Counted from the first letter of the stretch, positions 47,909-60,348 are shown. The stretch: DNA of 64,000 bases from Mesocentrotus franciscanus (GCA_037976565.1 CP137668.1:28251113-28315112); one strand, 5' to 3'. Numbers and translations: made by a program. Notes: generated from the sequence alone by a model not told the origin.

Positions 47909-50900
47909 GTGAGTCTATAGTGTGATGTCCCTATGCACCCTCTCCCTATTTTACCTGTGTGATATTCTAACTCTATCCTCCTTAGTTTAATATACTTTCA
48001 TAAAGTCTTTTTGATTCACTGATGATAATACAGACAATTTTTCCACTTGATATTCTATAAAATTGAGAATTTTTCAAGGATATGAGCTAATTCTTTTTCT
48101 ATTTCTTGAGACTTTAATACTTCTTTCATCACAAATATTTTATTCTTTCGGACATAACCTTGTGCAAAGGAATCGATTTCTGATTGATTTTGATTGAGAG
48201 TGTTATTCTATATGCTGATTTCTCTTTCCTCTCACTTCTGTAATGTAGTGGAGTTTTCTGTAAAATTGTGCCAAATAAGTTTTTTTTGAAAATATTGATA
48301 ACTGAGGTGTAAAAGTTTACTTTTGGATGCTTTAGGTTTGCTGAAAAAAATCTATAGTAAATTTCATGATGATAAACTTTCAAGATGAAAGAAAAGTAAA
48401 TCTTCAGTTTAACTTCCTCCTACACAAATGTGACCTTTTTTTTCTTTCTCTATTTTCTCAAATTTATTTATCATTCATTCATCGCCCAACGTATTTCTCT
48501 TCGATGATCATAGCTTTCATTTTCAAAGCTTGTCATATTCCATATCATATTTTTCCTTGAATAAATTTTCCTCAAGTTTATCACGCCTCATTTGTGCAGG
48601 CTCAATCCCTCTCATTCTTTTCTGACCTCATATTTTGGGGCATAAACTGATTTATCACTATTTTGTCACAATGTGGAACATGCCTTAGTTCCCTCTGACC
48701 TGAGAGTTGTTTGTCTAACATTTCATTCCTCTTTGTTTTCGTTGAAATCAGGCAACATAAAAAAAAACCTCAACGTTTTCATGCTCATGAACAGAAACAA
48801 ATACTGGAAAACCTTTACCCAAGGACCAATTCTATTTTTTTTTAAACTGGATTTTGAGAAACTTGTGCATTAAAGACAAACACAAATCGAGCAAAATCAT
48901 AACCTTGTTTAGCATTTTATTAGAATTTCATGAAATTTAAATGTGCATTCAGAGCCATATCAAAATATGAGTCACTAAAAGTAAGAGCATTTTAGGCCTA
49001 AAACTACTTCAACAAGATTGATTTATTAATGATAAAAATCATAACATCTTTTAATTTCAAATATATCTGCATGATATAAAGAGTATTGATATCAACCACC
49101 CCCTCATTTGAAGTGTGCATGTCAACTTTATTACTGTTTTTCTGATTTGCTGTGCCTTATATCTTTGATGATCGACATTTCTATAACCAAAAATTATGTG
49201 ATGTTACAACTTGTGTGATCTGCAAGAGTCATTAAGTTCTACTTTTTTCCTTTTTAGTACAGTCTTTACACAAACTGTGTCTTCATTTGTGCTTTCTTCA
49301 AATTGAAATGCTTATACTACATGTTGCCTAATAAGATTGATTTTGTAAAATGGAATGTAGAACACTTTTGAATTTAATTCAAATGAATGTATTCATATGA
49401 GTTATAAGATACATGTATATCTGATGTATAAGTTATATCACCATACTGATTGATGTATCATATAAGCAGAAGTTGTGTTTGACAAGATTATTTTCATGAA
49501 CAGAATTTAAATGCGTAATATTTGATAGATTTTCATTCTTAAGATATTTTAAAGGATAAAGGTAAAATTTAACTGTACATACATTCTTTCCTGATAATGG
49601 ATTGTATACCTAAGCATTACATAAATGATAATATAAAAGGAAAGTTTTCAGGTAAAGTGAATGCGATCTGTTAAGATCACAGTTCTGTATCTTGTTAAGT
49701 GATAAATATTATACTTATCAAAAACATTGATGAAAATATAGGGCATGACTTTCCATAGCCATTTCACAAAATTCAATTTGTGGAGAAATATTTTTTCTAG
49801 GTTATCTTCTGCCCATATGACTAATGACATGTCATTTTAAATGTTAAATGGTTTAATTATCTAAAAAAGATGTTGTGTCATTGATAAGATGATTGACTCA
49901 ATCCGAAATCTTTCTCTCTCTCTCTCTTTTTGCCTAACCAAAAATTTGAGGCTTGATTGTACTGACCTGCAGTTCGCTGATGTTTTGGTGAAGTTTTATT
50001 TTCGGGAGGTGCTGGAGTGTGAGAGTTCTTTACATCCACCTTTGAAAAGGACGGAACACTTGATGACTTTAAGACCTTTAAGGGGCAGGCCCTCCAAAAT
50101 AAGAATACCCATCCCTCCATAGATCTCCACCCCTTCTCTATTGCTGGAGTCTCCTTTTATAACCCCATTATATTCTCTACTAAATAGGCCCACAACAAGA
50201 AACAGTGGGTGATGTCTTCTATGTCTTCGGTGGAGAATGGAGAAGAGAATTCTTTCTCTGAGAACCCCTCAAAGCCAGGGGCGAAAGTTTGGGTCATTTG
50301 GAGGAATTAAAATGGGTTAGTGGAAGTGGATTTACTTTTGTTCACCTTTTCTGTAAGTGGCCATTGTGGAGTGAGCATTGACTCAGCTCTTTCTCTACAT
50401 TGCCCAATTATTCTTATTTCTAGGTATATATCATCTTGTTCTTCCTTCTCTCTCTTTCGCTTGCTATCACTATGTTTTTATTCTTCATTTTCTCCCTCAT
50501 TCCCTACACAGATTTTTTCTGTTCCCTTCTTACTTTCTTCCTCTTTCAAACATAATCTTTATCAATTATCTTGACCAGTTTCTGTATTTTCTGTGTTTTC
50601 CTTGAAATTATCTGTAAAGCATTCATTAAACTGTAGTCATGTGAAATACTTGTAAAATCATTTATTTTGAGTGTAGATTTGAGTCCAAATCTATCAAATT
50701 GTAACATACATGTAGGTCTGTCCCAAGTGCAAACAAATGTATACTTTCTGCAGCATTTTCTTCCCTTTGAACCATTATGTCTTTATAGTTCACAGCAGTG
50801 GCACAGTTGTGAAGATGCCATGGGTTTCAAAAACACATCATTCTGTCACCATTGTAATTGTCTGCCAGAAGCTATAAACAATTGATTTTGGGGAGTGGGG

Positions 50901-51033
50901 GTTGAGTTGAAATTATTATACATAAATTTGTTGTTTCAAGCAATTTTTAAGATAAATATGGGAATAGGTTCATGAGAGGAAGCCCTCATTCTCTCTTCTT
51001 CTCTTTCCCTGTCTCTCCTTCTTGAATGTTTCT

Positions 51034-51036
<3 letters not shown>
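47909..51036. other. Non-coding stretch, nothing recognised
   Basis: AT-rich sequence with a short CT run near 49912-49928. Overlapping frames on both strands around 49880-50190 show no domain. Frames at 50320-50605 are Ser/Phe/Leu-rich translations of pyrimidine-rich DNA. Confidence 0.45.
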
Positions 51037-51072
<36 letters not shown>

Positions 51073-51119
51073 CCTGTCTATCCAGGAACAATTCTCTCTC
51101 TCTCTCCCTCCCTCTCTCT
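51037..51119 (+). repeat. Two (CT)n tracts
   Basis: CT runs at about 51037-51069 and 51092-51119 are separated by TTCCTGTCTATCCAGGAAC, which holds a short TTCCTG/CAGGAA inverted pair. Confidence 0.9.
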
Positions 51120-51691
51120 GTCGAGGATGGGCGAAATTGAAGAAAAAATAGACAAAGGGATGAGGGTTGGTAGAAGATGAATGGTCCTGCTTCTCACATG
51201 GGGGTAGGTTAGGGTCAGAGTGGGGTGATGATCGTGGTAGTCATGAATTCATGTGAATGGGTGTCTAGTCTTCATACATACACCCGTCACCGTATATTCT
51301 AATCGGACCATGTCACCTTCATACAAGAAAGACTAGGCATGGGCTCCTTTAAAAAGTATGATATTTTAAAAACATATTATGGTCCAACATAATGTAAATA
51401 AGTCTAAATTGTACTCTGAGTTGAGTGTTTAGATGGTTGTTTACAGGGTTTGACCATGTTGGGTCTGAATGGAAGCCTAACTCAAGTTTACAGGTGTCAA
51501 ACACCATAAGAATGATTTGCTTCAAATCAACATTTTCCTGATATCTTGGGTTCAACTCTGTGAAAGAATTATGAGATGTTTGGGGCTAAAATTGTAGACA
51601 AATAAAGCTATAGATATATGTTGCAGATAGCACATGACTATATGCTGTGGGAATGAAAAGCGATAGAAAAACAAGATGGTGTTATGATTGG
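51120..51691. other. Non-coding spacer before hairpin 6
   Basis: Unique AT-rich sequence. Nothing recognised. Confidence 0.45.
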
Positions 51692-51772
51692 CTTCTCTGA
51701 TGAGAGCTAGAAGGATGTTAACTCATTGTGAATATATTGGATTTAGTGCCTTTTTGGCTCTTGACAGACAAG
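51692..51772 (+). ncRNA. Candidate pri-miRNA hairpin 6
   Basis: Positions 51692-51723 pair with 51741-51772 over 32 positions with only four mismatches. Eight of the 28 pairs are G:U. The inner 5' arm reads GAGAGCTAGAAGGATGTTAA and the 3' arm TTTAGTGCC with TTTTTGGCTCTTGACAGAC. Length (81 bases) and arm position match hairpin 1. The terminal loop is about 17 bases. On the opposite strand the same eight sites would be A:C mismatches, so the fold is far better as + strand RNA. This is one of the two strongest members. Confidence 0.52.
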
Positions 51773-53490
51773 GCTGTAGATTGCATACATGTAGTGCCCC
51801 GACTTGATCAATTTTGTAATGATGTATAGGCATAAGGCATGTACATGTAGGTTGAAACCCAAGACTGCCAACATGAAGACAATTAGTGATTAAACCTGCT
51901 TATAAATAGCATTCTATTGCAAAGAGCAAACACATACTTCTATACTGATAGTTACCATATATTACTCATCTGCCAAAAGAGCCCTGTATTTGAATTTGTT
52001 AACGCATTCTGTCTTGAAATAGCACTTTTCTCTCAAGGCCCATTTCTTCCATGAGTATAATTATTAGCTAGTGAGGAAATGCATGTGCTCATGCATAAAA
52101 TCTATCCAATGTTTACAATGAGTATATGGTGTATGTCTTTTGCCTTGAGACACCTTCCTGACTATTGATCAAAGCATCTTACCCAAATATGTACCCAGAG
52201 TATAGAGATGTTGTCATAATTAGATTGGAATTCATTAGAACTTTGGAATACTCCCCTCCTCCCCCCCCCCCCTTTCTTATTCCCATTATCACCAAGACCA
52301 GATCTTTACTCTCCTTCTTAAAACATGAGGCTCTGGATTTAAATGGCCTGACAATGGTCAACAAAACAGGGGCTAGGGAGGAGAAAGAAGGAAAAAAACT
52401 TGTCAGTTAGCTGTGAACAAACAAAAACAGACACTGCCTTCTTTTAACGACAAATTTAGAGACATAGGGAGCCCTGGGTGTAGTGAAAGAGTGATAATAC
52501 GCTGTGGACACAAACCCTTTGGTTGGCACTTGCTAAAACAAACTGGATATGTACTGAAAAGAGTACAGTAAGTTCCATATCCTATTTGTACACATTTGTG
52601 GACCAGTGATCTTAAAGTTGTAGAGCTGAAGCGGGCAGACTTTTGGTTTAAATGGTGAGGAATTGATGGACAAAAGTAAGGAAAATGTTTTCGTTCCTGC
52701 TTGTGTTGCTTTTGTTTGCGAGGAACGGCCTTGAAGAAACAGGTAGTCATTTAGAAACATGCTATGCTCAAATTGACTTTTTAAAAGCTTGTATTGGATA
52801 ACATACTTAACATAATGATGACTCATTGCCTGTTTGGTAAGGAATGTAAGAAAATTGGGAATCTATTTGTGCTTGTATTTGTTTTTACTTTATTTTTGGG
52901 GTACCTTCAAAGAATTTAGTAAAAGGATGGATTATCACCATTTTAAAGTGCTGTGTATTTGTGTCTGAATGCATGTGTAGCATCAGAATAGACATCGATA
53001 TGGTAGAGATTCTCTGAAATTAGGAAACAGGATTCGGGAGAAGGATGATATATACACCAAAATGAAGAAAAAAAGGGCAGAAATAGAGTAAAGATATCAA
53101 TAGAATGAGAGAAGAATAGGGAAGAGAAATTTGGGACAGCAAAGAGAATGGAACAAGTAGATTACAAGGGGGTTATCATCAAATTGAGTGTACCTCAAAA
53201 AATAACTACCATTTCTTTGAAGCAGTGGCTCGCAATGAAGGAAATATGTTTTACTATCATCTTTAGATGTCATGCAGTAGCACATGTGTTACTCAATCAG
53301 AAACTAGCAACATCATGTCCTGACAAGCTAGAGTGCATCCCAGTAACGATGGCTAGCTACCTGTCCCTAAGTCTGTAGTCAACTATTTACCCAACAAATT
53401 GACAATAAAAGGATAAAAGAAGCGGACAAGAGCATTCCTTTGGTCCATACCTGTTGTCTCCTGATTAACTGACCACTCACTGGACAATGC
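51773..53490. other. Non-coding stretch, nothing recognised
   Basis: Contains a C-rich run near 52258-52273 that gives a Pro- or Gly-rich frame on either strand. Overlapping minus frames at 52403-52826 show no domain. No gene is supported. Confidence 0.45.
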
Positions 53491-53692
53491 TGGACATGGT
53501 GTGTCTCACTTGCATGGTCCCGTTCACATTTAGGATCTTAATTTAGAATAATGGTAGAATTAGCATGTTTTTTTCCATTCAGAAACAGTAGTAGACATGG
53601 TCTGTCTCCTTTGCATGGTTCAGTTCACATTTGTATCTTGATGTGGCATTAGGAAGATTAGTAATGGTTTCATCCATTTAGGAATGGTTCAG
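53491..53692 (+). repeat. 100-bp tandem duplication
   Basis: GGACATGGTGTGTCTCACTT (53491 onward) recurs as AGACATGGTCTGTCTCCTTT starting close to 53592. Both are followed by GCATGGT, GTTCACATTT and ATCTT, and later by a CATT(C/T)AG block. The period is close to 100 bases and identity is moderate, so the duplication is not recent. Confidence 0.7.
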
Positions 53693-54289
53693 CTTGTTTC
53701 TTCAAGTGAAAGAAGTAGGCGTAGAAGAAAAGGGATGGATGACAAAAGATTGGAAGTATTGGAAGGAGATAAATATTAAAAGAGAATGATATTAAAACTG
53801 ATATTGAATGTATTAAGATTAATTGTACTGAAGGGTAATACAAACATTTCAGGGGTATACATGTTTTCTTTAGGCACATAATGTGCAAAAATCTTTAAAA
53901 TGTGAAACGGTCCCTTTCCATGGCTGTGTTTACTCCTCCTTAATATGACCCTAATCACATCTATTGTTCTATTCTTCCCTTACAATTTGTCTTTGAATTT
54001 GATAGAGAATTCTCCTCCCAGTTCTTTGTTTGTTATACTGACTGGACCTAGCTCTTGTTTGATGGCCTTGTTTACTTCAGGGGCTGCTGGAGTGTGTTAC
54101 TATAAGGCTGGCCCCATATAGTACTGAGTGTCTTGTTCCTGGACTTAAGCCAACAAGAAAGGTCTACGTGTGACTGGAGGATAGTAAAATCTGTGATATA
54201 TATTGACTATTAGATAACTCTAGGCTACAATTGTTAAGACTTTGACTCCAGTAAGGCTACTTTACTAGTTGCATAAAGTTATTTTTACA

Positions 54290-54720
54290 GTTTGTACTGC
54301 TTCTTCTGCTGCTGCTAAAATTAAGATGAATACTGCTGCTCCTGTTGCTACTACTTCAACTCCTAATACTGGTTTTACAATTTCTACTAGTTCTTCTACT
54401 TTGACATCTAATACTTCCATGTATACTACAGGTACTTCCTTTTCTACTTCTACTTGTACTTGTACTTCTATCTCTACTACTATTATTACTACTATTTTTT
54501 AAAATTCTTTCTACTGCTGCTATTAATACTACTACTACTACTTGTACTGGTATTACTTGTACTACTTTTCTTGAACTACTTCTACTTATAATTCTTCTAT
54601 TTTTTACTGATACTTGCCTACTTCTACTTCTAGTTATATTTCTACTAATACTTATACCTCTGTTTCTACCATTACATCTGCTACTTCTACTACTTCTACC
54701 ACTTCTGCTTTATTACACTA
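54290..54720 (+). repeat. Imperfect trinucleotide (CTA/CTT/CTG)n tract
   Basis: For about 430 bases almost every third base starts an ACT, TCT or GCT triplet on the + strand (GTACTGCTTCTTCTGCTGCT and onward). One frame gives the Thr/Ser-rich 77-codon reading 54269-54502. The strong phase and impurity look like a decayed microsatellite. A mucin-like exon would also be Thr/Ser-rich, but stops appear after 54502 although the tract goes on. Confidence 0.8.
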
Positions 54721-56512
54721 ATTGCATTTTTACAACTCCCTCTTCCGGCTCCCACTTCTTATCGAACTGTTAAAATCAACACTACATATATGTTTACCAC
54801 TCATATTATTACAACTCGGCTCCCATCTTAAAAATAAAGGAATACACCGTATAAGATGAACATTTTGTTTGCTACCCGTCCCACATGCCCCAAAGTGTTT
54901 ACTCTTAATAATTGCACCCCTACATCATTGGGGGAAGGGGTGTAACTCCCAAATGGGAAGACTTCAATGGGGGCTAATCCTGCTCTGTTTTCGCCCCTTA
55001 CACAATGGGGATTGTATACTCCTCTAGTGTTTGGTACCTCCTGGGCCTACTTTATTCACTCATTTGGATCTCAAGGCTCTGTTCACACTCGGAAATCATG
55101 TCATTTTTAAGGTAAACCCCAAATACAATGTTAGTTCTGAAATGGTATAAAAGCCTATCTTTTTACAAGGCATGATACGTGTGCACACTAGTTTCTGAAT
55201 CGTTAAACGCCTTCAACGTTTAAAACCTGAAATACATAAATAAGATAATTTGTGAATAGATTTCCTATTTATCTTGTGACTTGAAATACCCATAATGCTT
55301 CATATTCTGGATATCCAGTTGTTATAGTACAAATATTGCAGAGTAGTTTACACTATCCCATTCTCTTTGTAACAAGTACCTTCATGCTTGTTTATGTAAA
55401 GCACAATATAAATTATTGGAATGGATTATCACTTCTAACTTTATCATATATATATACACATTTATTCAAGGAAGAGGCATAACAGAGAAAATCTCCTTTT
55501 TTAATAATTTATTTGGAAAGAGGGTTTTGCATGATCTTGTCTCACTCTCTGAGATTAAATCTGAACTTCAATATGTAGAGTTGTATTAAAGTATAGATTT
55601 ACAATTTATCACCTTATTTTCCTTCAAAACAATATGACTCTAGTCTCAACAACACACATTTTAAAAGAGACCCTCTTTATGTTGCCGTGTGAATAAATCT
55701 TACAAGGGTAAGACTAAAAAGCTCCTCCATTCACAATCAGCGATGATTGGATACACATTTCCAAGACAGCTTCGGTTAATATCCCGAGGAAGAGCAAACA
55801 TACCTTGCAAAGCGAGCGAAAAAATTGGAAACAAATTCTTTATCCTTACCCCTAGCTCATTCTCCCCCATTTTCAAAGAATTCAATAGAGGATGCAGCTT
55901 TGGGAAGCTTGTCTGTACACATCTTAATAAACTACAGTTCCTTTTTTCCTCCTTTCTTTCTTTTTAAATGCTTTTCTGCTTTTTTTTCTCCTGGATTTGT
56001 AACTCGTCAAATGAGGAAAACAAGAAAATACCAGCATACCGGTATATTGTGTTTGGAACAACTTGATATGACGTCTGCTGGCCAAAGCAGACAAAATTAA
56101 TAGGCTATACCTCTAAGGGAAAGTGGGTAATGGTTTTCTATCCTTAATAGGCTTGTATGGTGGTCATTGTGGGGGGAAAGAAGCGATTTCAGGAATAATT
56201 ACAGATCAAAGAAAGGGAAGGAAATTTTTGTCTTTTTCACCTAAAACGGGTGCAGATCTGTTTTGCTTCTGTGTCGTTGTTTATGTGGAATGAGTATTAT
56301 GAATCAATGAATAGACAGAACTGTGGGAAAAACCATGTTTTTGTCATCAGTTTCTCCTGCTTTTGAACAAATATACCATATCTTGATTTCTTCTCTCTTT
56401 TTTAATTAAACAGAATGAACAAAAAAACTTATTTTGTTGTTGCCATAACAGAATACAAGATTCACACTGTTATCTGATAAGGGATTGAAATATCTCCCAC
56501 ACTCGCTATCTC
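54721..56512. other. Non-coding stretch, nothing recognised
   Basis: AT-rich. A GCACAATATAAATTATTGG word near 55402 resembles the 3' ends of the retroposon tails at 13.6 and 57.9 kb, but too little is left to call an element. Overlapping frames at 55689-56100 are without domains. Confidence 0.4.
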
Positions 56513-56560
56513 TCTTTCTCTTTCTCTTTCTCTTTCTCTTTCTCTTTCTCTTTCTCTTTC
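56513..56560 (+). repeat. (TTTCTC)n hexamer microsatellite
   Basis: About eight tandem TTTCTC units lie within a longer pyrimidine stretch to about 56640. The Leu/Phe-rich + frame and the Arg/Lys-rich minus frame here are low-complexity translations. Confidence 0.92.
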
Positions 56561-56959
56561 CCTCTTTCCTCCCCTCTCTCTTTTTTCTTCTTCTTTTTCT
56601 CTGTCTCCCTCTCCCTGTCTTTTCCCTTCTCTCTCTATCTATCACTTTGTCTTTCCCATTTCAAATTTGGTACTTTCTAGCTACATGTACTATAAGGGGA
56701 AGGAAAGAGATACAACTATTTCATTCATACTAAACTATATCAGATGATCAGATAGTATAATCAGTCAAAGTAATATATATTCTAAGCTGGGAAGCTATCT
56801 CTCATTCTAGTATATGTGTACTAATTGTGTCATTTTTTACTCTGGATCTATAGACAAATATACGTCTCAAAAGAATTAGATGTATCTGTCAAAATTATTG
56901 TATTATATTATAAAGCTCAGGTGGTTGAGAATTTCCAAATAGAGTCACTTGAATTGGAT

Positions 56960-57038
56960 CATATTGTCTGCTTAGAGCCAGAAGGGTCTATATGTTTACA
57001 CATAGTTAATTCCCTTCTGGCATTCAGCAGATGATATG
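56960..57038 (+). ncRNA. Candidate pri-miRNA hairpin 7
   Basis: CATATTGTCTGCT (56960-56972) pairs with AGCAGATGATATG (57026-57038) using one U:G and one G:U. After a mismatch, a short interrupted part and then GCCAGAAGGG (56977-56986) pair with CCCTTCTGGC (57012-57021). TATG/CATA can close the top. The stem spans about 35 positions in a 79-base hairpin, with very few mismatches in the lower 27 positions. The arm word GAGCCAGAAGGG and the CAGCAGA/CAACAGA flank are shared with the family. This is the most pri-miRNA-like fold in the window. Confidence 0.52.
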
Positions 57039-57845
57039 CACCCTCCCATTTCTAGACACTTCTGTGAGAAAGAAAAACTCCATGGAAATTTAAAGGCTAC
57101 ATGAACAATCTTATCACCTGAAATCTCATACCCACAAAGCAAGTTTGTTTCTGCAGTCACAAATCAATACCTATAAAGTATAAACCCACGGTTTGCTTTC
57201 TTGTTTAACTAACTATTTATCATTCAATTGGTATTGAGGTTCTGAAGTTCACACCCATGCTGGGAAGTGTACATTTTTGTCCAAAATTCAATTTTTAGAG
57301 ATGTAGAAAATAACTGAAACAGTGGTATATAGTTGATGCTGAAACATATTCTAAAATGCTCCCCTATTTTCATTTAAATTTCACAATAACTTTTTTCTAG
57401 ATTTTATTTTCAATTTCTTTTCATTATAAGGATTGTAGCATATTTTTAGTTTCATTATTTTTGTTGAGATTAGTTTATATCAAAATATCAATATTTCTCT
57501 CATTTATTATTCTCTCTTTTCATCTCTGCCAACCATCATTCACTGTCTGTCCACCAGACCACCACAATATATCATTCAACTTTTTGTACAAATGAGGTGA
57601 AAATAGCATTTTTCCTTTTGTTAGCAGAAAAAGATACAACCTTAAATTTAGGACAGGATGAATAGATAGAAATATATTCTGGCCAAAAAAAGAGGATTTG
57701 ACTCCCAGAGTTGACTCTCTTTGTAAGAGTTTGTTTTTACCTTGGCATACTTGATCATACTATCAGTACAGTTTGGAAGATGCTGAGTGGTTAAGGACAG
57801 TGCTTCTAACAATTACTGAAATGAATGGAAATTACCTTAGTTTAT
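57039..57845. other. Non-coding spacer, nothing recognised
   Basis: AT-rich sequence between hairpin 7 and the retroposon tail. No frame or repeat of note. Confidence 0.5.
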
Positions 57846-57932
57846 TAATGATAATAATAATAATACCGGGGTAATCTGGATTTATATGAAGCGCTTAGAG
57901 ATGGTATTTCGTAGTAAGCGCTATCATCCCAA
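57846..57932 (-). mobile_element. 3' tail of a SINE/LINE-like retroposon
   Basis: On the minus strand: AGCGCTTACTACGAAATACC, a spacer, AAGCGCTTCATATAAATCCAG, then GTATTATTATTATTATCATT. It is the same design as the tail at 13626-13736 (a GCGCT or GTGCT word, ATATAAATCCAG, then ATT triplets). Only the 3' end is present. Confidence 0.5.
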
Positions 57933-58008
57933 ATTATTTTTAAAATACTATCGTTTGATTTCAGTTTCTTTTTGGTAAAAAGTAGGAAGACTATTTCTCT
58001 CTGTGTAG

Positions 58009-58125
58009 CCCATTGCAAAAGACAATACCTGAGAAATATAACAGACTTTTTGTGGGACTGAATTCAAGACTAGGGGGCTACCTGGATGCTGGCAAAGATC
58101 AAAGGTTGGCTGGAAGCTGTCACAG
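58009..58125 (+). CDS. Putative internal coding exon, 117 nt, gene unknown
   Basis: Acceptor: a pyrimidine run CTATTTCTCTCTGTGTAG ends at 58008. Donor: CACAG|GTGAGC after 58125. Two of the three frames contain stops. The third is open from end to end and begins with one base of a split codon, so both flanking introns would be phase 2. It reads PLQKTIPEKYNRLFVGLN, then SRLGGYLDAGKDQRLAGSCH. That phase is the one needed to follow the exon at 2385-2469. The stretch is richer in GC than its flanks. No family is recognised, and an overlapping 120-codon frame exists on the other strand. The call rests on splice words and frame only. Confidence 0.33.
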
Positions 58126-60340
58126 GTGAGCGATTTTCGTTTCGAATCCTCGCCTGGGCTCCAGACCACCTGCTTCTGCAATCCAGACACTTGTCTTCGG
58201 GTGAGTTCAGCAGGAATGGAAAATATAATTTTGAAACGGTGTTTGCAACGTAAATTGTTTACAGTTGCCGTGAATCTCCTCACATTGGAATAATGTGGAA
58301 TAATTAGCAACCTTGCTGTGCAGAATGACCCAGTTCACTTTAGTGTGGTCAGTTTTGTGGCTCCCAACTTTTTGAAAGGTAGTGTTGTAAACTTTCACCC
58401 TTCTTTCACAAACAGGGGGCCCCTTTGACTCTTAAGGTTATTGTGAGTGAAATTGTGCATTTGTTTTCATCTGAACATCTGAAACACTACATGTAGCAGA
58501 TGTCTTCCTTGAATCATGTCTTGACATAATTTTTTTTGTGTATTCATTTATTTAGCATTATATTATAAATTTCAGTCTTCTTTATACAGGGTCGCCTCTT
58601 CAATAACAAATATTGTGCTGCTAATGGGCTATGTTTGTACAGTAAAAAATAAACAAATAAAAAGAAAATACTGACAAATATGCAATACTAGTAAGTGAAA
58701 AAGAAACAGAAACAAGCTAATGAATGAGAATAAGGATAAGGTAAAACTGATCTCATCATTTTTATCAGATAAAATGTAATCTATATACATGTATATACAG
58801 CTTCATAATTACATTTATGTACTGTACATGTATATATACCGGTAGGTGTATTTTATTTCTTTGACAAGAATATTTAATTCCCTGTGCTTTAAATTATATT
58901 TCAAGGAAATGCTAATTTCTAGTAAAATTTATTTTCATTTGCTTGAGCAACTTTTAAGGCTATGCAACATTCTTACTTGTAAATCAAAAAATGAAATGTC
59001 CATGTTGCTCTCCTTATATATCATTTTGATTGAGGGGGTTCCTGTCCTCTTTCCTTATATCCTGTCTTTAATGTAGGGGGGATTCCCTCTTCCCTGATAT
59101 TTCACAATATATTTAGGGCTTTTCTCAACAATGAAAGTACAATTTTCTTTCACATGTCTGCCAGCTGTCAGAATGATAAAAAATGCTCTTATTTATTGAG
59201 CATTGCTAAAATTATTTGTTATTCATTTTGTTTGAATGAACAAACCTTGAATTGAAAGCAATGCTGTACGTTGTAAATGATGTACCAAATCATAGCTATT
59301 CTCTATTTTCATAATTTCTATAAATACACACAAAGCATAGAATTTTGTTAGCCCCACCACAAGAACCCCATCAATTACAATTATTGTGTGATTATAGTTC
59401 AAGCATTCAAATGTATAATATACACCTGTAAAGCCTTTGTTGTGTTCCAAGAAGTCTCCGTCTAAGATCCTGTTTCATTTTTTTTAAAAGGAGAATAGGG
59501 CATGGTCTTTAATCCTTCCCTGGTAATCATTTTACTTTCATTTTTTGCTACTTGTATCATATTAAAACTGCTTTCAAAAAGAAAGAAAGAGAATATATTT
59601 CAATCCAGTCATTGATGCTTTCATCAGAAATCTGCTCCCCTCCTATAATTTACAAGTTTAGGGAATTCCCCCTTCCCCCCACCAGGTACTTAGAAACTAT
59701 TTGAGGTATCAAATATTGCATTGTTACATCATAATTGCTTCTCTTAAAGAAAAATATAATCAGTTCTAAATGAAGATAGAAGTAAATTCTAGGAGGAGAA
59801 GTACTTTAACTAATACTGTTTTCTGGGTCCCGGATCATGATTTGCTATGAAAGAAAATCTTCCAAGCAACTTATCCTGTCTCTGGCCATTCAACTTTTAT
59901 TGCTCACAGCATTTCTATGCTCATGTCAGATCCAATTATACTATTGAAATTCCTCATAATGTATTTGCATGACCAGTTTAATATGGATGATTATCTTGAA
60001 GCTGCCTCTTTTGTGGGTCTTTATCTTAGCTTTATGAGCCATTAAATTTTAATTTTTCCTATATACAACTTGGTAACCTGGTTTTGTTATTGTAAATATT
60101 GCTCCTGTCCAGGCCATAAAGTTATGAAGGGGCAGTGTTCTCTGAAGAAGTATTTTTATAAAATGGCTGTGGAGCTGGATGCATACTACTTGACCGTACG
60201 TACCGCAGAAGTGATATAAAACAGTTAAGATAAGAATGAGTGTGAGAGCATCTGATGAGGAATAGCCATATGAAATATTGAGGTGAATAGAAGGAGAGGG
60301 TGATGAAGTAAGGAAGAAATAAAGATGGATAAAATCATAG
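58126..60340. other. Non-coding stretch, nothing recognised
   Basis: AT-rich sequence with three TACATGTA octamers (58488, 58786, 58825). No credible gene. Confidence 0.45.
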
Positions 60341-60348
60341 AAACAATA

